DNA of 64,000 bases from Branchiostoma floridae. Lineage: Eukaryota > Chordata > Leptocardii > Amphioxiformes > Branchiostomatidae. The translations under genes and the position numbers were made by a program. Where the stretch lies: the NCBI RefSeq assembly GCF_000003815.2, contig NC_049980.1, positions 3,806,497-3,870,496 of the forward strand. Reading direction: 5' to 3'. Below the pieces are notes generated by a model. That model made no database searches. It was not told where the DNA came from and saw nothing but the letters and a program-made list of their open reading frames with translations. The first letter of the stretch is position 1. Every line of letters starts with the position of its first letter. Shown here in pieces: positions 12,437 to 21,724 of this stretch.

Positions 12437-12462
12437 ATCTGTGGTGTGCTGCCCTGTAGATT
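12437..12462 (+). other. Hairpin motif copy 1
   Basis: Core GTGGTGTGCTGCCCTGT with ATCT / AGAT arms, upstream of the SGNH ORF. Confidence 0.5.
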
Positions 12463-12533
12463 GGATTTTTCTGCTGTGCTATCTTTTGCTGTTGTGGAAA
12501 TCTTTTGGAGTCGGTGTTTTTTCTAATTCTATC

Positions 12534-13151
12534 ATGGCTGAAGGTACAAGCGCTCCAACGAGAGTCCTTATTCTAGGACACTCCTTCATCAGAAGGCTAG
12601 AGTGGTTTGTACGCGAGAGAAGGTATACCGCAGCAGGACGAGCTTTCAGTCAAGATTTATGGTTAAAAGATTGCGAGGTCTCTTTGAAATGGGTGTCGGG
12701 TGGTAATGTGGATAGAATCGGCGGTTTGGCGCAGAGCGGTTGCCTGCCAGACTCAGATTTGGTTTATTTGGAGCTGGGCTGTAATGACATAATGAATTGT
12801 TATTCTTCTTCTTATTCGTCCGAGGTAACTGCCTTGAGAGTATTAAACGTGGCTTCACTTGTCAAAGTACGTACGGGAGCACGTATCATCATTCTGGGGG
12901 AACCGTTGGCTAGGGTCTTCGATCCTCCATATATACATTACAATGAAGGACTGGTCAAGTATCTGACTGATCTAAGGAAAGAGGCATGCGAGGTTAAAGA
13001 TCTCTACTTGTGGAGGCATGCAAAACTGGCAGACAGACACTGTCCCCAGTATTTTGCTCCCGACGGACTTCACCTTTCAGATCACGGCCATTGTTTATAT
13101 TACAGGAGCGTTCGGGGTGCAATCACTGCCCATCTCCCTAAAATATCTTAG
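12534..13151 (+). CDS. SGNH/GDSL-type hydrolase-like ORF of the YR retrotransposon
   Basis: 205 codons from the first in-frame ATG (MAEGTSAPTRVLILGHSF). The block I motif GDS appears as GHS (LILGHSFIRRL), the third block as ELGCNDI, and the catalytic Asp-His block as DGLHLSDHGH near the C terminus. SGNH esterase-like ORFs are known accompaniments of Ngaro-type elements; their role is unknown. The motif I nucleophile Ser is retained although the usual Asp is His. It occupies its own A1-to-B1 unit, separate from gag-pol. A GTGAGT donor-like site lies upstream at 12411, so splicing of its leader is possible. Confidence 0.75.
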   Translation: MAEGTSAPTRVLILGHSFIRRLEWFVRERRYTAAGRAFSQDLWLKDCEVSLKWVSGGNVDRIGGLAQSGCLPDSDLVYLELGCNDIMNCYSSSYSSEVTALRVLNVASLVKVRTGARIIILGEPLARVFDPPYIHYNEGLVKYLTDLRKEACEVKDLYLWRHAKLADRHCPQYFAPDGLHLSDHGHCLYYRSVRGAITAHLPKIS

Positions 13152-13161
13152 ATTAACGTTT

Positions 13162-13193
13162 GATCCCTACTGTGGTAAGTTACCCTGTAGGGA
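13162..13193 (+). other. Hairpin motif copy 2
   Basis: Arms ATCCCTAC and GTAGGGAT around the core TGTGGTAAGTTACCCT; 10 bases after the SGNH stop codon. Confidence 0.75.
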
Positions 13194-13388
13194 TTGATGT
13201 ATCTTTGTAGATATATTGTTATGTCTGCTTGGTATTACACCCAAACCCCTTTTTAGGCGATGTTTGAACTGGATTGCTTCACTTGTAGATAATTTGTTTA
13301 TGCCTACCTTGTGTTATGCCTACCTTACTGGCCTTTTTTATTCGCCTATTGGCTCGATTTGGGGGGTTTTTTGACGCTAACGCTCCCT

Positions 13389-13682
13389 TGGCGGGTAGAA
13401 AAAATTGTGACAAATTGTAGATTAGGATATTTCTAGTATGTTAAAAATATTTTAAGAAACAAAATGAGTGAAAAGATGGTATATGCCAGGTGTAACAATT
13501 TGAGCAATGATTTTTTCATTTCGAATCTGAACATAGTATGTATTTGTCATGTTTTATTTTTCATGCCAGTCAATTAAAGTTCTAGTACTCGCACCAAAAG
13601 ATAGCATGGAGTGATTATGGGTCTTATGTTGATGTTTAATGGCCGATAAGGTAGGCATAAATACATTTTCGTGAAACGAAAA
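13389..13682 (+). repeat. Split direct repeat B1
   Basis: 294 bp, apparently identical to B2 at 19528-19821; joined without spacer to A2. The B-A junction should mark the recombination crossover. Confidence 0.92.
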
Positions 13683-13975
13683 TAAAAATTTAGGCCGGAC
13701 GTGACGGTCATTTTGTTTTGTTACGGCCTGGTAGGATTTGGTATGGCTTTATATAATTTGTAAGGGCCCAAGGGGTTTCCTGATTTGGGATACAGGGGTC
13801 AATCACTAAACTGAAGGTTTATTTAGAACAGCCAATCAGCATTCGCAGAAGTTTCCGTTCTAGCCAATCAACGCACTGAAAAACCATGTGCTTGGCATAC
13901 GAAAACACCGCGCTCCTAAGAAAAGTTTGGACAGCAGTTTGGTCAGGAAGATTACTGGTATTTGTGTCTTTTGTG
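13683..13975 (+). repeat. Split direct repeat A2
   Basis: 293-bp copy of A1, upstream of the gag-pol block. Same CCAAT boxes. Confidence 0.92.
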
Positions 13976-14017
13976 CCCTCCCACCCTTCCCTGGCTGGCA
14001 TCTGGTGTCGCTTGGAC

Positions 14018-14039
14018 TACAGTGGTAAGTTGCCCTGTA
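14018..14039 (+). other. Hairpin motif copy 3
   Basis: Arms TACAG / CTGTA around TGGTAAGTTGCC. Confidence 0.7.
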
Positions 14040-14115
14040 TTTTAGATACGCCCTGTAAGAAGGGGGAAGCTGTGGATTGAATTTATTCATTTTTCTTGTG
14101 CACGTGATAATTTAG

Positions 14116-14141
14116 AATACAGTGGTAAGCTGCCCTGTATT
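14116..14141 (+). other. Hairpin motif copy 4
   Basis: Arms AATACAG / CTGTATT around TGGTAAGCTGCC. Confidence 0.7.
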
Positions 14142-14359
14142 TATCAGGTTCATTAGATCCAGTTTGTGTAATGGTGTGACTTGTTAGCGGTATTTCGGTG
14201 CAATTCACAGACTATTATCTGATATATTTGGCATGGATGATTTGATAGGAGTGTGGCTGTGATTATTTGACACAGTTATAATATTTTATTATTTTGCTTG
14301 AGAGATATTTGACATTCTTGGCCGTGAGACAGTATGATCTACAGACCATTATCTTACAT

Positions 14360-14625
14360 ATTTACCTGTTAGACCTGCTAGGAGGGTTAACACAGGTTAT
14401 TTTTTATGATGTGATTATGTCTACATAGTTTGCCTGTTGGACCCGCTAGTAGGGTTAACGCAGGTTAATTTTGGTGATGAGATTATGTCTACATATTTTC
14501 CCTGTCAGACCCGCTAGGAGGGTTAACACAGGTTAATGCTGGTGATGTGACTATGTATACATTTTTACCTGTTAGACCTGCTAGGAGGGTTAACACAGGT
14601 TAATTTTGGTGTTGTGACTTTGTCG
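14360..14625 (+). repeat. Four ~68-bp tandem repeats in the gag leader
   Basis: CCTGT starts recur at 14365, 14433, 14501 and 14568. Each unit has ACCTGT / ACAGGT-type arms around GACCYGCTAGNAGGGTTAA, so each can form a small hairpin. Confidence 0.85.
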
Positions 14626-14817
14626 CACAGTCTTTCTCATTACTTTAATTCCCTAAGAGGAAGCATGACCCAAAGGTGGGTGGACTTTGTTGAGTGTTAG
14701 GGATCTAGGGTGTTGCAGTGCACGGAGGAAGGTTGACATACTTCCTTTTTGGTAGTTCTGTGCTTACCTTGATTTGTCACAATTGAGTTGTGAGAGTCCG
14801 ACACTAAGGCAAAAAGG

Positions 14818-14844
14818 ATCCTTGATGGTAAGCTGCCTAAGGAT
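14818..14844 (+). other. Hairpin motif copy 5
   Basis: Arms ATCCTT / AAGGAT around GATGGTAAGCTGCCT; ends 12 bases before the gag ATG. Confidence 0.65.
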
Positions 14845-14856
14845 TCCATATTAGCG

Positions 14857-16116
14857 ATGCCACCATCTGAAAGATCTAAAAAGAAGAAAGGGAACCAGGG
14901 AGTGACAGACAACCCACACCCAGGAAACAACAATGGGAGGAGACCTAATACAAGAGCAACGACCGACAGTGGGACTGCCCCCCCTGCACCACCTAGACTC
15001 CCTCCACAAAAACTGTCATTGAAGTCGCTTCAGCAACAGTTGAATGACCTACAGAAGATAACAACTAGATTAGCAGATAAGCTGGGCGCGGACAATGTCC
15101 CTCACACATCAGAAGTCAGCACAACTGTAACAACAACAGTGAGCAGCACTGGCCTGCTAGGTGTGCTACCAGCAGGCTCACTCAGCGTTACAAGTGCGGC
15201 GAATCAAGGACTACTACAACAAGTCACGTCAACAATAACAGCCACTACGTCGAGCACGATTCCCATATACTCAACAAACTCTGTATTCGGATTGCAGCCA
15301 CCAGCCCTCCTGCCTACACGGACTGATGGACTTGGTGCTACACTAGCATCTAGCATTATGAGTACAGGTATCAGCTCTTATACAGGTAACAATTCCGCTC
15401 AGGTTCGGTCAGCGTCAGTACTGGGTGATCTCTTGGCCAATCAGGATATGGGTACCCGCTTACTAGAAGCAGGTGTTCACCTCCCGTTAGACACGGGTAT
15501 ATCTGATGGAATTAAGGATAAGATCTGGCAGGATAAATTCGTTGAGCTCAAACAGCTGTTGCCTAACTCACGACCTCGTCAACAATTCACAGTTAACCTT
15601 GATACTCTAGCGGGATCTCCCACATTGACGCTGGCTAACAGTGCGGAAGATATGGCAAAGCAATCGCTCACCTTATCACAGTGGTCCATGGCCTTCTCTA
15701 TATACCATTACATTTATATCCAAAAGCACTTAGCGCGAAGTCCTCAGCTGATCGCATATGCGCACTTGATTCGCTCCTTGGCAGAGCGGGGCGCACAATG
15801 GAGTAGGTATGATGCTCTCTTTAGGCAGCTTAGGCACGCATCCCCAAGTACCCCATGGGATGTCCCGAACATGCAGCTGTATGTGGACGCATTCAGTCAT
15901 GTCAAACCAACTTCTTTCACAACAAAACCCAATCAACAGCAAAGCAATATCAGTCTACCGTTGGGCTATTGTTTTCGATACCATTCAGTTGCATCAAACT
16001 GCTTCGCGGCAAGTTGCCCATACAAGCACGCATGCCCAACATGCTCAGGAGCACACAAAAACTTCAACTGCCCGCGTAATAGCCAGAACAGGAATACCAA
16101 CCCCCGTAAACGTTAA
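14857..16116 (+). CDS. Gag-like protein of the YR retrotransposon
   Basis: 419 codons from ATG. A basic N terminus (SERSKKKKGN) is followed by a Pro-rich patch, a short coiled-coil-like LKSLQQQLNDLQKITTRLAD and a long Ser/Thr-rich linker. A helical domain with WSMAFSIYHYIYIQKHL lies around residues 280-300. A Cys/His cluster near the end (CFRYHS...C...CPYKHACPTC...H...C) is typical of DIRS/Ngaro Gag zinc-binding tails. It presumably packages the element RNA. Its 3-prime end overlaps the RT frame by about 300 bases in another frame, so RT expression may need frameshifting or internal initiation. Confidence 0.85.
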   Translation: MPPSERSKKKKGNQGVTDNPHPGNNNGRRPNTRATTDSGTAPPAPPRLPPQKLSLKSLQQQLNDLQKITTRLADKLGADNVPHTSEVSTTVTTTVSSTGLLGVLPAGSLSVTSAANQGLLQQVTSTITATTSSTIPIYSTNSVFGLQPPALLPTRTDGLGATLASSIMSTGISSYTGNNSAQVRSASVLGDLLANQDMGTRLLEAGVHLPLDTGISDGIKDKIWQDKFVELKQLLPNSRPRQQFTVNLDTLAGSPTLTLANSAEDMAKQSLTLSQWSMAFSIYHYIYIQKHLARSPQLIAYAHLIRSLAERGAQWSRYDALFRQLRHASPSTPWDVPNMQLYVDAFSHVKPTSFTTKPNQQQSNISLPLGYCFRYHSVASNCFAASCPYKHACPTCSGAHKNFNCPRNSQNRNTNPRKR

Positions 16117-17673
16117 CAAACTAGCCTTTTTTCTAGATGGATATACAGAACAGGAGAAAGACTATTTAATTCACGGTTTTTCTGTTGGTTTTCCCTTAGA
16201 TTATTTTGGTCCAAGATTCCGTTCGAAACAAAAGGTAAACTTGCCCAGTTCGTCACAATTCCCAATCATTCAGGAAAGAATTCAATCTGAACTGGAGACA
16301 GGAAAAATTGCAGGACCGTTCAAGACAGCACCTTTTCATAACCTTTTCTTATCCCCAATTTATGCGGTGCCAAAAAAGACTCCTGGTAAGTACCGGATTA
16401 TACATGATTTATCTCACCCGATTGGCAGCGCAGTAAATGAGGGAATACCAAGGGAATTTTCTTCGGTTTCTTTTGCTAACATTGATTCGGCTATCAAACA
16501 TATCAAAACGCTAGGCCCGGGTTGTTTTCTAGCAAAAACTGATATTCAATCCGCTTTCGTATAATTCCTGTGCACCCAAATGATCATCATCTATTGGGGT
16601 TTTACCTTAACGATGGTTATTACTACGATAGGTGTTTGCCAATGGGATGTTCTACATCTTGTGACATTTTTGAAGCAGTTAGCACTGCACTCGAATGGAT
16701 AGCAGTAAGGAAGCTGAATATACGTTATCCCACTCATATCATAGATGATTTCCTCTTTGCTAATAGCACTTACTCATCCTGCGAACGGGATCTTGAGTTA
16801 TTCAGTAATATGTGTCAGGAGGTTGGGGTCCCTTTAGCAGAGGAAAAAACTTTTCATCCTGATACAACAATGACCTTTCTGGGTATTGAATTAGACACAA
16901 TTAAAATGGAGGCACGTCTGCTCCTTGACAAACTGCAGAAATGTAAGGTTACCATTCAAGAATTCCTACTTTTTTCATCAGCTTCCCTGAAACAAATTCA
17001 ATCATTGATAGGATTACTAAACCATGTTTGCCAGGTAGTTTCTCCGGGACGGGCCTTTTTGAGGCGTCTCATAGATTTAACTAAAGCAAAGCAGCCTGGA
17101 GACACTCTGATAAATATTGACATAGGGGTACGGCAGGTTTTACGGATGTGGAAGCAATTCCTAGAACATTTCAACGGCAAGTCTTTTTTCATTGATGAGC
17201 ATTTTTTACATGACACAAACTTGAATTTATATACTGATGCTGCTGGATCGTTGGGTTATGGTGCGACGTATGGAACGGCATGGTTTTATGGAGCATGGCC
17301 ACAGGAGATGAGATCCACGAATATTACTATTTTGGAGTTTTATCCCATCGTCCTGGCTCTCCATATTTGGGGACAAGAATGGTCAAATCATAGTATCATG
17401 CTCCACACAGACAATCAAGCCTTAGTGTATATCATTAACAGACAGACTTCCAGGAACCCTTTAATCATGCCATTGGTACGCAATTTTGTCTTGATCAGCT
17501 TGCAAAGGAACATATTATGTAAGGCAGTGCATATCCCTGGGAAAAGGAACGAAATGGCTGACTGTTTATCTCGTTTTCAGATCGACACGTTTCGACGGAG
17601 GTTCCCTCATATGAATCAGTTTCCAACGCACATTCCACCAACTCTACAGCCGAGCAACTTAATCATGATGTAA
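15809..17673 (+). CDS. Reverse transcriptase / RNase H, frameshifted
   Basis: The open frame 15809-16564 carries the RT N-terminal part (AVPKKTPGKYRIIHDLSHPI, then KTDIQSAF). The frame changes around 16560, and 16570-17673 continues with PMGCSTSCDIFE, the catalytic HIIDDFLF box and RNase H acidic residues in LYTDAAGS, LEFYPIVLAL, HTDNQALV and GKRNEMADCLSR. The change falls within the motif A region and looks like a single-base indel, so this copy is inactive or the assembly has an error. It overlaps gag at its 5-prime end and is followed by the YR in a further frame. Confidence 0.88.
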
Positions 17674-17678
17674 ACAAA

Positions 17679-18563
17679 TTGTTGTTTTGTTCTTTGGCCC
17701 CAGCTACGGTAACTGCTTATCGTTTGGCATGGCAACATTTTCGTCGTTTCACCTTATCAGTTCATGGTCAGCATTTGGTACACTTGCCTATTCCTGAAAT
17801 GCATATAGGCCAGTTTGCTACTTTTTTGCACCAAGAAGGGTTCGCTCCATCCTCAATAACGTCTAAGCTCTCAGCCATAAGCTTCATGCACAAGCTTCAC
17901 AATCTCCCAGATCCTACTTCAACGTTCCTCATTCGAAAACTGGTGCATTCAATTCAGAAACACCATGTCCCGGATAGCAGGCTGCCCATAACACCCACAA
18001 TCCTCCAGAGATTGAGTGACATTGTACCGCACATTGTAACTAGGGATTATGATCAGTGCCTTTTCGAAGCAATGTTTTTGTTCATGTATTATTCTTTTGC
18101 GCGATTAGGAGAAGTCACAATAACTAGCACCTCTCAACACACTTTGAACCTGGATGATATTACTGCAGTACCAGATCAAAGTGGAGCAACATCATATATC
18201 AAAGTTCAATTCAAGACATATAAGCATAGCAAGACGTCTACTCCAGCGACCCTTTCCATGATAGCACAGCCGGGCTGTAAGTACTGCCCAGTGAGTAGCC
18301 TTGAGCGTTTTCTCCTGAGGCGTGGGGGTAAATCGGGATGCCTTTTCACCAGCTCAAATGGTTCTCCAGTCAGTAGTGATCACTTTACCAAAGTCCTCAA
18401 GGCTTGCGTAGTACAAGCCAATCTAGACCCGCACAAATATACGTCACATTCTTTCCGTATCGGGGCAGCAACTCAAGCTGCAATACAAGGTGTTCCCGAT
18501 GACACCATACAACGCCTGGGAAGATGGTCATCTGATGCGTTTAAGAAATATATACGCATTTAA
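17679..18563 (+). CDS. Tyrosine recombinase (YR) of the retrotransposon
   Basis: About 294 codons shown from a TTG. The same frame is open upstream to at least 17562, overlapping the RNase H end, so the true start is upstream or reached by frameshifting. The catalytic set is visible: first Arg in FARLGEV, His-x-x-Arg in HSFRIGAAT, Trp in LGRWSSD and nucleophile Tyr in KKYIRI at the C terminus. The N-terminal part has a SAM-like core-binding region (TAYRLAWQHF, ITSKLSAISF). In YR retrotransposons this enzyme integrates a circular DNA intermediate. All four catalytic positions are intact although the RT frame is broken. Confidence 0.9.
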   Translation: MLFCSLAPATVTAYRLAWQHFRRFTLSVHGQHLVHLPIPEMHIGQFATFLHQEGFAPSSITSKLSAISFMHKLHNLPDPTSTFLIRKLVHSIQKHHVPDSRLPITPTILQRLSDIVPHIVTRDYDQCLFEAMFLFMYYSFARLGEVTITSTSQHTLNLDDITAVPDQSGATSYIKVQFKTYKHSKTSTPATLSMIAQPGCKYCPVSSLERFLLRRGGKSGCLFTSSNGSPVSSDHFTKVLKACVVQANLDPHKYTSHSFRIGAATQAAIQGVPDDTIQRLGRWSSDAFKKYIRI

Positions 18564-18633
18564 AAGAATGATGGCGGAGTCGATTGGGTATGAGTTCGTT
18601 GATTGATGTTAGGGTATACGCGAGACTAATATT

Positions 18634-18653
18634 ACAGTGGTGAGTTGCCCTGT
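18634..18653 (+). other. Hairpin motif copy 6
   Basis: Arms ACAG / CTGT around TGGTGAGTTGCC, 70 bases after the YR stop. Confidence 0.55.
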
Positions 18654-18853
18654 TTTTTCTACATGCCCGACATGTACAAAAATGTGTTGCTATGTTAGGT
18701 GCTTGCTTTAAGGATAGTGGCACTAGTTTATAAGTTTTCTTAGGAATACGACTTGTGTATTAATTTCTCGAGTTGCTTGCTATGTTAAGAGATAACGAAG
18801 TAAGTTTTTAGTTCCTTGTATGGCAATTCCCAAGTTATGTTATTTTGTAATAG

Positions 18854-18875
18854 TACTGTGGTGTGCTGCCCTGTA
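18854..18875 (+). other. Hairpin motif copy 7
   Basis: Arms TAC / GTA with core TGTGGTGTGCTGCCCT; weakest stem of the set. Confidence 0.5.
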
Positions 18876-19039
18876 GGTTCTACATAATTAATGGTTATTG
18901 CAATATGTGTTGCAACATGGGAACCTGCCATAAGGATATTTACTTTGATATTCTGTTAGTAAACAGTCGTTGCTAGATACACCTCAACTAAAGACGATTA
19001 TTAGGCATGTATGCCCATAGTTTTGTTGTTTCAAACTAG

Positions 19040-19527
19040 GATAATCCGTTATATCGCAAGGTATTACCAAGCTCATTGTTTCGATAGTACAACTAGAACT
19101 ACATATGGTTACAGTGTTGAATTTTGTTCAAGATACAATACTCAATTATATTGTAAGATCTTACCATGTTTGTTGTTAAGGCAGTACAACTAGAACGTTA
19201 GTACTTCCTATGGTTATAGCGTTGTAATTTGTTCAAGATACGATACTCTGCTATATCACAAGATCTTACCAAGTCCATTGTTACGGCAGTATAACTAGAA
19301 CGTTTATACTTCCTATGGGGATTAAGTGCTGATGTTTTGTTCAGGCTACTATACTCTGTTATATCGCAAGATCTTACCAAGTTCATTGTTATAGTAGTAT
19401 AACTAGAACGTTTGTACTTCCTATTGTTATAGCTTTGATGTTTCAAGCTACCTTTACTCGGTTATTTCGCAAAATGTTACCAAGTTATCTTACTATTACT
19501 ATCCTAGCATAACTAGAACGTTTGTAC
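19040..19527 (+). repeat. Five ~97-110-bp tandem repeats before B2
   Basis: AACTAGAAC recurs at 19091, 19188, 19293, 19401 and 19511. Units also share AGATCTTACCAAG and TACTTCCTATGG. Confidence 0.85.
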
Positions 19528-19821
19528 TGGCGGGTAGAAAAAATTGTGACAAATTGTAGATTAGGATATTTCTAGTATGTTAAAAATATTTTAAGAAACA
19601 AAATGAGTGAAAAGATGGTATATGCCAGGTGTAACAATTTGAGCAATGATTTTTTCATTTCGAATCTGAACATAGTATGTATTTGTCATGTTTTATTTTT
19701 CATGCCAGTCAATTAAAGTTCTAGTACTCGCACCAAAAGATAGCATGGAGTGATTATGGGTCTTATGTTGATGTTTAATGGCCGATAAGGTAGGCATAAA
19801 TACATTTTCGTGAAACGAAAA
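19528..19821 (+). repeat. Split direct repeat B2
   Basis: 294-bp copy of B1; its end (CGAAAA) marks the right boundary of the element. Confidence 0.92.
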
Positions 19822-19848
19822 GTACGTTATATTAACAGTGCCACATAC

Positions 19849-20030
19849 ACGGTACAGACAGAAGGTAAAGGTAGTCTTTTACCTCCCCGACCCATTTTTT
19901 TACACCTGGGTGGAGTGAGGAAGGTCGTGTTAAGTGCCTTTCCCAATGGCACAACGTCGGGGATCGAACTTGGGACCGATAGATTCCGAGCCGAACGCTC
20001 TACCAGTTACGCTACGCCAAACGCCAACAC
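19849..20030 (-). mobile_element. tRNA-derived SINE
   Basis: Minus strand: GTAACTGGTAGAGCGTTCGG (A-box-like), AAGTTCGATCCCCGACG (B box), then a body with GGGAAAGGCACTTAACACGA and GTGTAAAAAAATGGGTC. Same family as the fragments at 3.55 and 63.4 kb. Confidence 0.75.
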
Positions 20031-20076
<46 letters not shown>

Positions 20077-20190
20077 TTGTGCGTGTGCATGAATATATTT
20101 GTTGCGTGTGTCTGTGTGTGCCTCAATGTGGGTGTTTATTTGTTTGTGTGTGTGTGTGTGTTTGTGTGTGTATGTGTGCGTGTGTTGAAA
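20031..20190. repeat. (GT)n microsatellite at the SINE head
   Basis: Long GT tract, then interrupted GTGTGT blocks. Confidence 0.95.
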
Positions 20191-20288
20191 GAATTTAATA
20201 TGTGGAGGTAATGTCCAGCTATTAAAAACAATGACAATGCGCTAAGGGAACACAAGCCAGCTTACGAACACTAGTACCCTGACATAAC

Positions 20289-20584
20289 TAACCTGGAATC
20301 CAGTCTACCGTGGATTGGCCAGGCTACCTTCGGGGCAGGAGGGTCTTTCCACCGCCGGGGTAATCTTTCACACCCGGTAGGAGTTTTGCATGGTGGGAGT
20401 TAATTTTGCCATCCACGGGAGACACTGCTGGCCGGCTAATTATCCCACTGGGCTAAAGTCTAACAACGTGAAAATCCTACCGGGTGTGAATGGTTACCCC
20501 GGCGGCTGGGAGCTACACTGCCCCCGTACAAAGCCTGCACTTACTACGGTAGGCCGAGCCAGTAGTAGACTGGATTCCAGGTTA
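20289..20584. mobile_element. MITE with ACCTGGAATCCAGTCTAC ends and TA duplication
   Basis: Inverted ends ACCTGGAATCCAGTCTAC / GTAGACTGGATTCCAGGT are each bordered by TA, with a second nested inverted pair (CACACCCGGTAGGA / TCCTACCGGGTGTG). The TA target suggests a Tc1/mariner-type parent. Confidence 0.8.
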
Positions 20585-20844
20585 TGACACAACTCGTCTA
20601 TAAGCAAGTGTCTGATATATGTCAACTGTAGGTTTATAAAACGCAACTACATAATAAGACGTAAGACGAAGTGTTTGAGTTAATGATATGTCCGAAAAGC
20701 CTTGAGAGTCTGGACAGCGTACTCGGTAATTACAGGCCGCCACATGGACACAAAATAACATATAGGCTGCTTTTCGTTGAGATCATTTCATTTCATTTTT
20801 ATTTCATTTTACCAGCTGGGGTAACATCACTACAGCCTGCTCTC

Positions 20845-21037
20845 AAAGCTCCTTTACAAATCAAGAATTTAGCTCGGCCGAGCTGTTAGCGAGCTCTAAA
20901 TTACGAGGAGGTATGACCCTGATGCCGACTAAGAAACTCTGCCATTTGTTCGTAGGTATCAGGGTCATGCCTCCTCGTAATTTAGAGCTCGCTGACAACT
21001 CGGCCGAGCTAAATTCTTGATTTGTAAAGGGGGCTTT
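20845..21037. mobile_element. Near-palindromic MITE
   Basis: Arms of about 75-80 bp read outward from AAAGCTCCTTTACAAATC through TAGCTCGGCCGAGCT and GGTATGACCCTGATGCC and back. A half copy occurs at 56649-56745. Confidence 0.8.
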
Positions 21038-21076
21038 AGGAGTCTCTGGACACATACAGAAACAGACAACATACCG

Positions 21077-21294
21077 TACTGTAAATGCAGAAATGTTCGC
21101 GGTGGATTAATGTTCGCGGTTTTCGCGGTGGGCACTTCACCGCGAAATTAAAACCACCGCGAACATTTTTCTATGGCAGTAACTGTAAGAGACTACAGTA
21201 CATGGTGCTGCCGCGAAATTAAAACCACCGCGAAAAGTCCCTTTTCCCGCTACCGCGAAATTAAATCCCCGCGAACTTAAATGCATTTACAGTA
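21077..21294. mobile_element. CpG-rich MITE, TACTGTAAATGCA ends
   Basis: Ends TACTGTAAATGCA and TGCATTTACAGTA, with repeated CCGCGAAATTAAAACCACCG blocks. An inverted related copy lies at 63045-63250. Confidence 0.85.
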
Positions 21295-21371
21295 ATTGGG
21301 AACTACAGACATAACTTAGGGAAAAAGTAGCAATGTCCCGCTAAAAGTACTGCTGTATCAGCCCGTTCTTA

Positions 21372-21424
21372 TACCCCCTTTCCATTTTACCCATGTCACA
21401 TTTAGCGAAATTCGATCGGACGAC
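21372..21424. mobile_element. Left half of the MITE interrupted by the Polinton
   Basis: CCCATGTCACATTTAGCGAA...TCGATCGGACGAC matches the TACCCCTGTCACATT family. The other half resumes at 36530 with GACGACGGTTCTGCGGCAAT. Confidence 0.85.
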
Positions 21425-21649
21425 AGTAGTATAGTAGCGACAGGATCACTATTATTATTCTGGCGGAGCAAGGTGGAGCAGGTCAAAGGTCATCGCCTGC
21501 CGATATTATCTATTCAGGCGCAGGTCAGAGGTCAGATATAATTTATTCAAGCGCTGGTCATGGGTCAGAGGTCACATAACTATTCAGGTGGCGCAGGTCA
21601 GGGGTCAGATATCATATATTCAGGCGGAGCAAGGTACCTATGACAACCC
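21425..21649 (+). repeat. Polinton left terminal inverted repeat
   Basis: 225 bp, matching 36269-36529 inverted except for one extra 36-bp unit on the right and one substitution. Contains four DR1-type direct repeats: 21480-21492, 21522-21534, 21562-21574 and 21595-21607. Confidence 0.95.
21480..21607 (+). promoter_or_regulatory. Array of four DR1 nuclear-receptor-like elements
   Basis: Half-sites RGGTCA repeated with 1-base spacing: AGGTCAAAGGTCA, AGGTCAGAGGTCA, GGGTCAGAGGTCA (preceded by a further TGGTCA) and AGGTCAGGGGTCA. The first is the textbook DR1 consensus bound by HNF4, RXR and PPAR/RXR. They lie 110-240 bp upstream of the TATA box of the first gene. Binding is inferred. Confidence 0.7.
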
Positions 21650-21714
21650 CCCGCCTATCTTGTGAGACATGCCCTTATTTGGCAAAAAGGAGCATGTCAA
21701 ATAAAGACTGGCGC

Positions 21715-21721
21715 TATAAAA
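21715..21721 (+). promoter_or_regulatory. TATA box (TATAAAA) of the first Polinton gene
   Basis: TATAAAA lies just inside the terminal repeat. It is only 4 bases before the ATG at 21725, so transcription may start after that ATG and translation may use the in-frame ATG at 21791. Confidence 0.6.
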
Positions 21722-21724
21722 CGA

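Larger units (their letters stand above)
12071..19821 (+). mobile_element. Ngaro-like tyrosine-recombinase retrotransposon with split direct repeats
   Basis: A 7.75-kb element bounded by TAAAAATTTAGG on the left and CGAAAA on the right. Its structure is A1 (12071-12363), SGNH ORF, B1 (13389-13682) fused directly to A2 (13683-13975), gag, RT/RNase H, YR, B2 (19528-19821). A1 and A2 differ at one base seen by eye and B1 and B2 look identical, so the insertion is young. No target duplication is seen, as expected for YR integration. The SDR layout plus RT, RNase H and a tyrosine recombinase without a methyltransferase point to Ngaro rather than DIRS1. The gag-pol block lies in the second unit and the SGNH ORF in the first. 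Confidence 0.9.
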
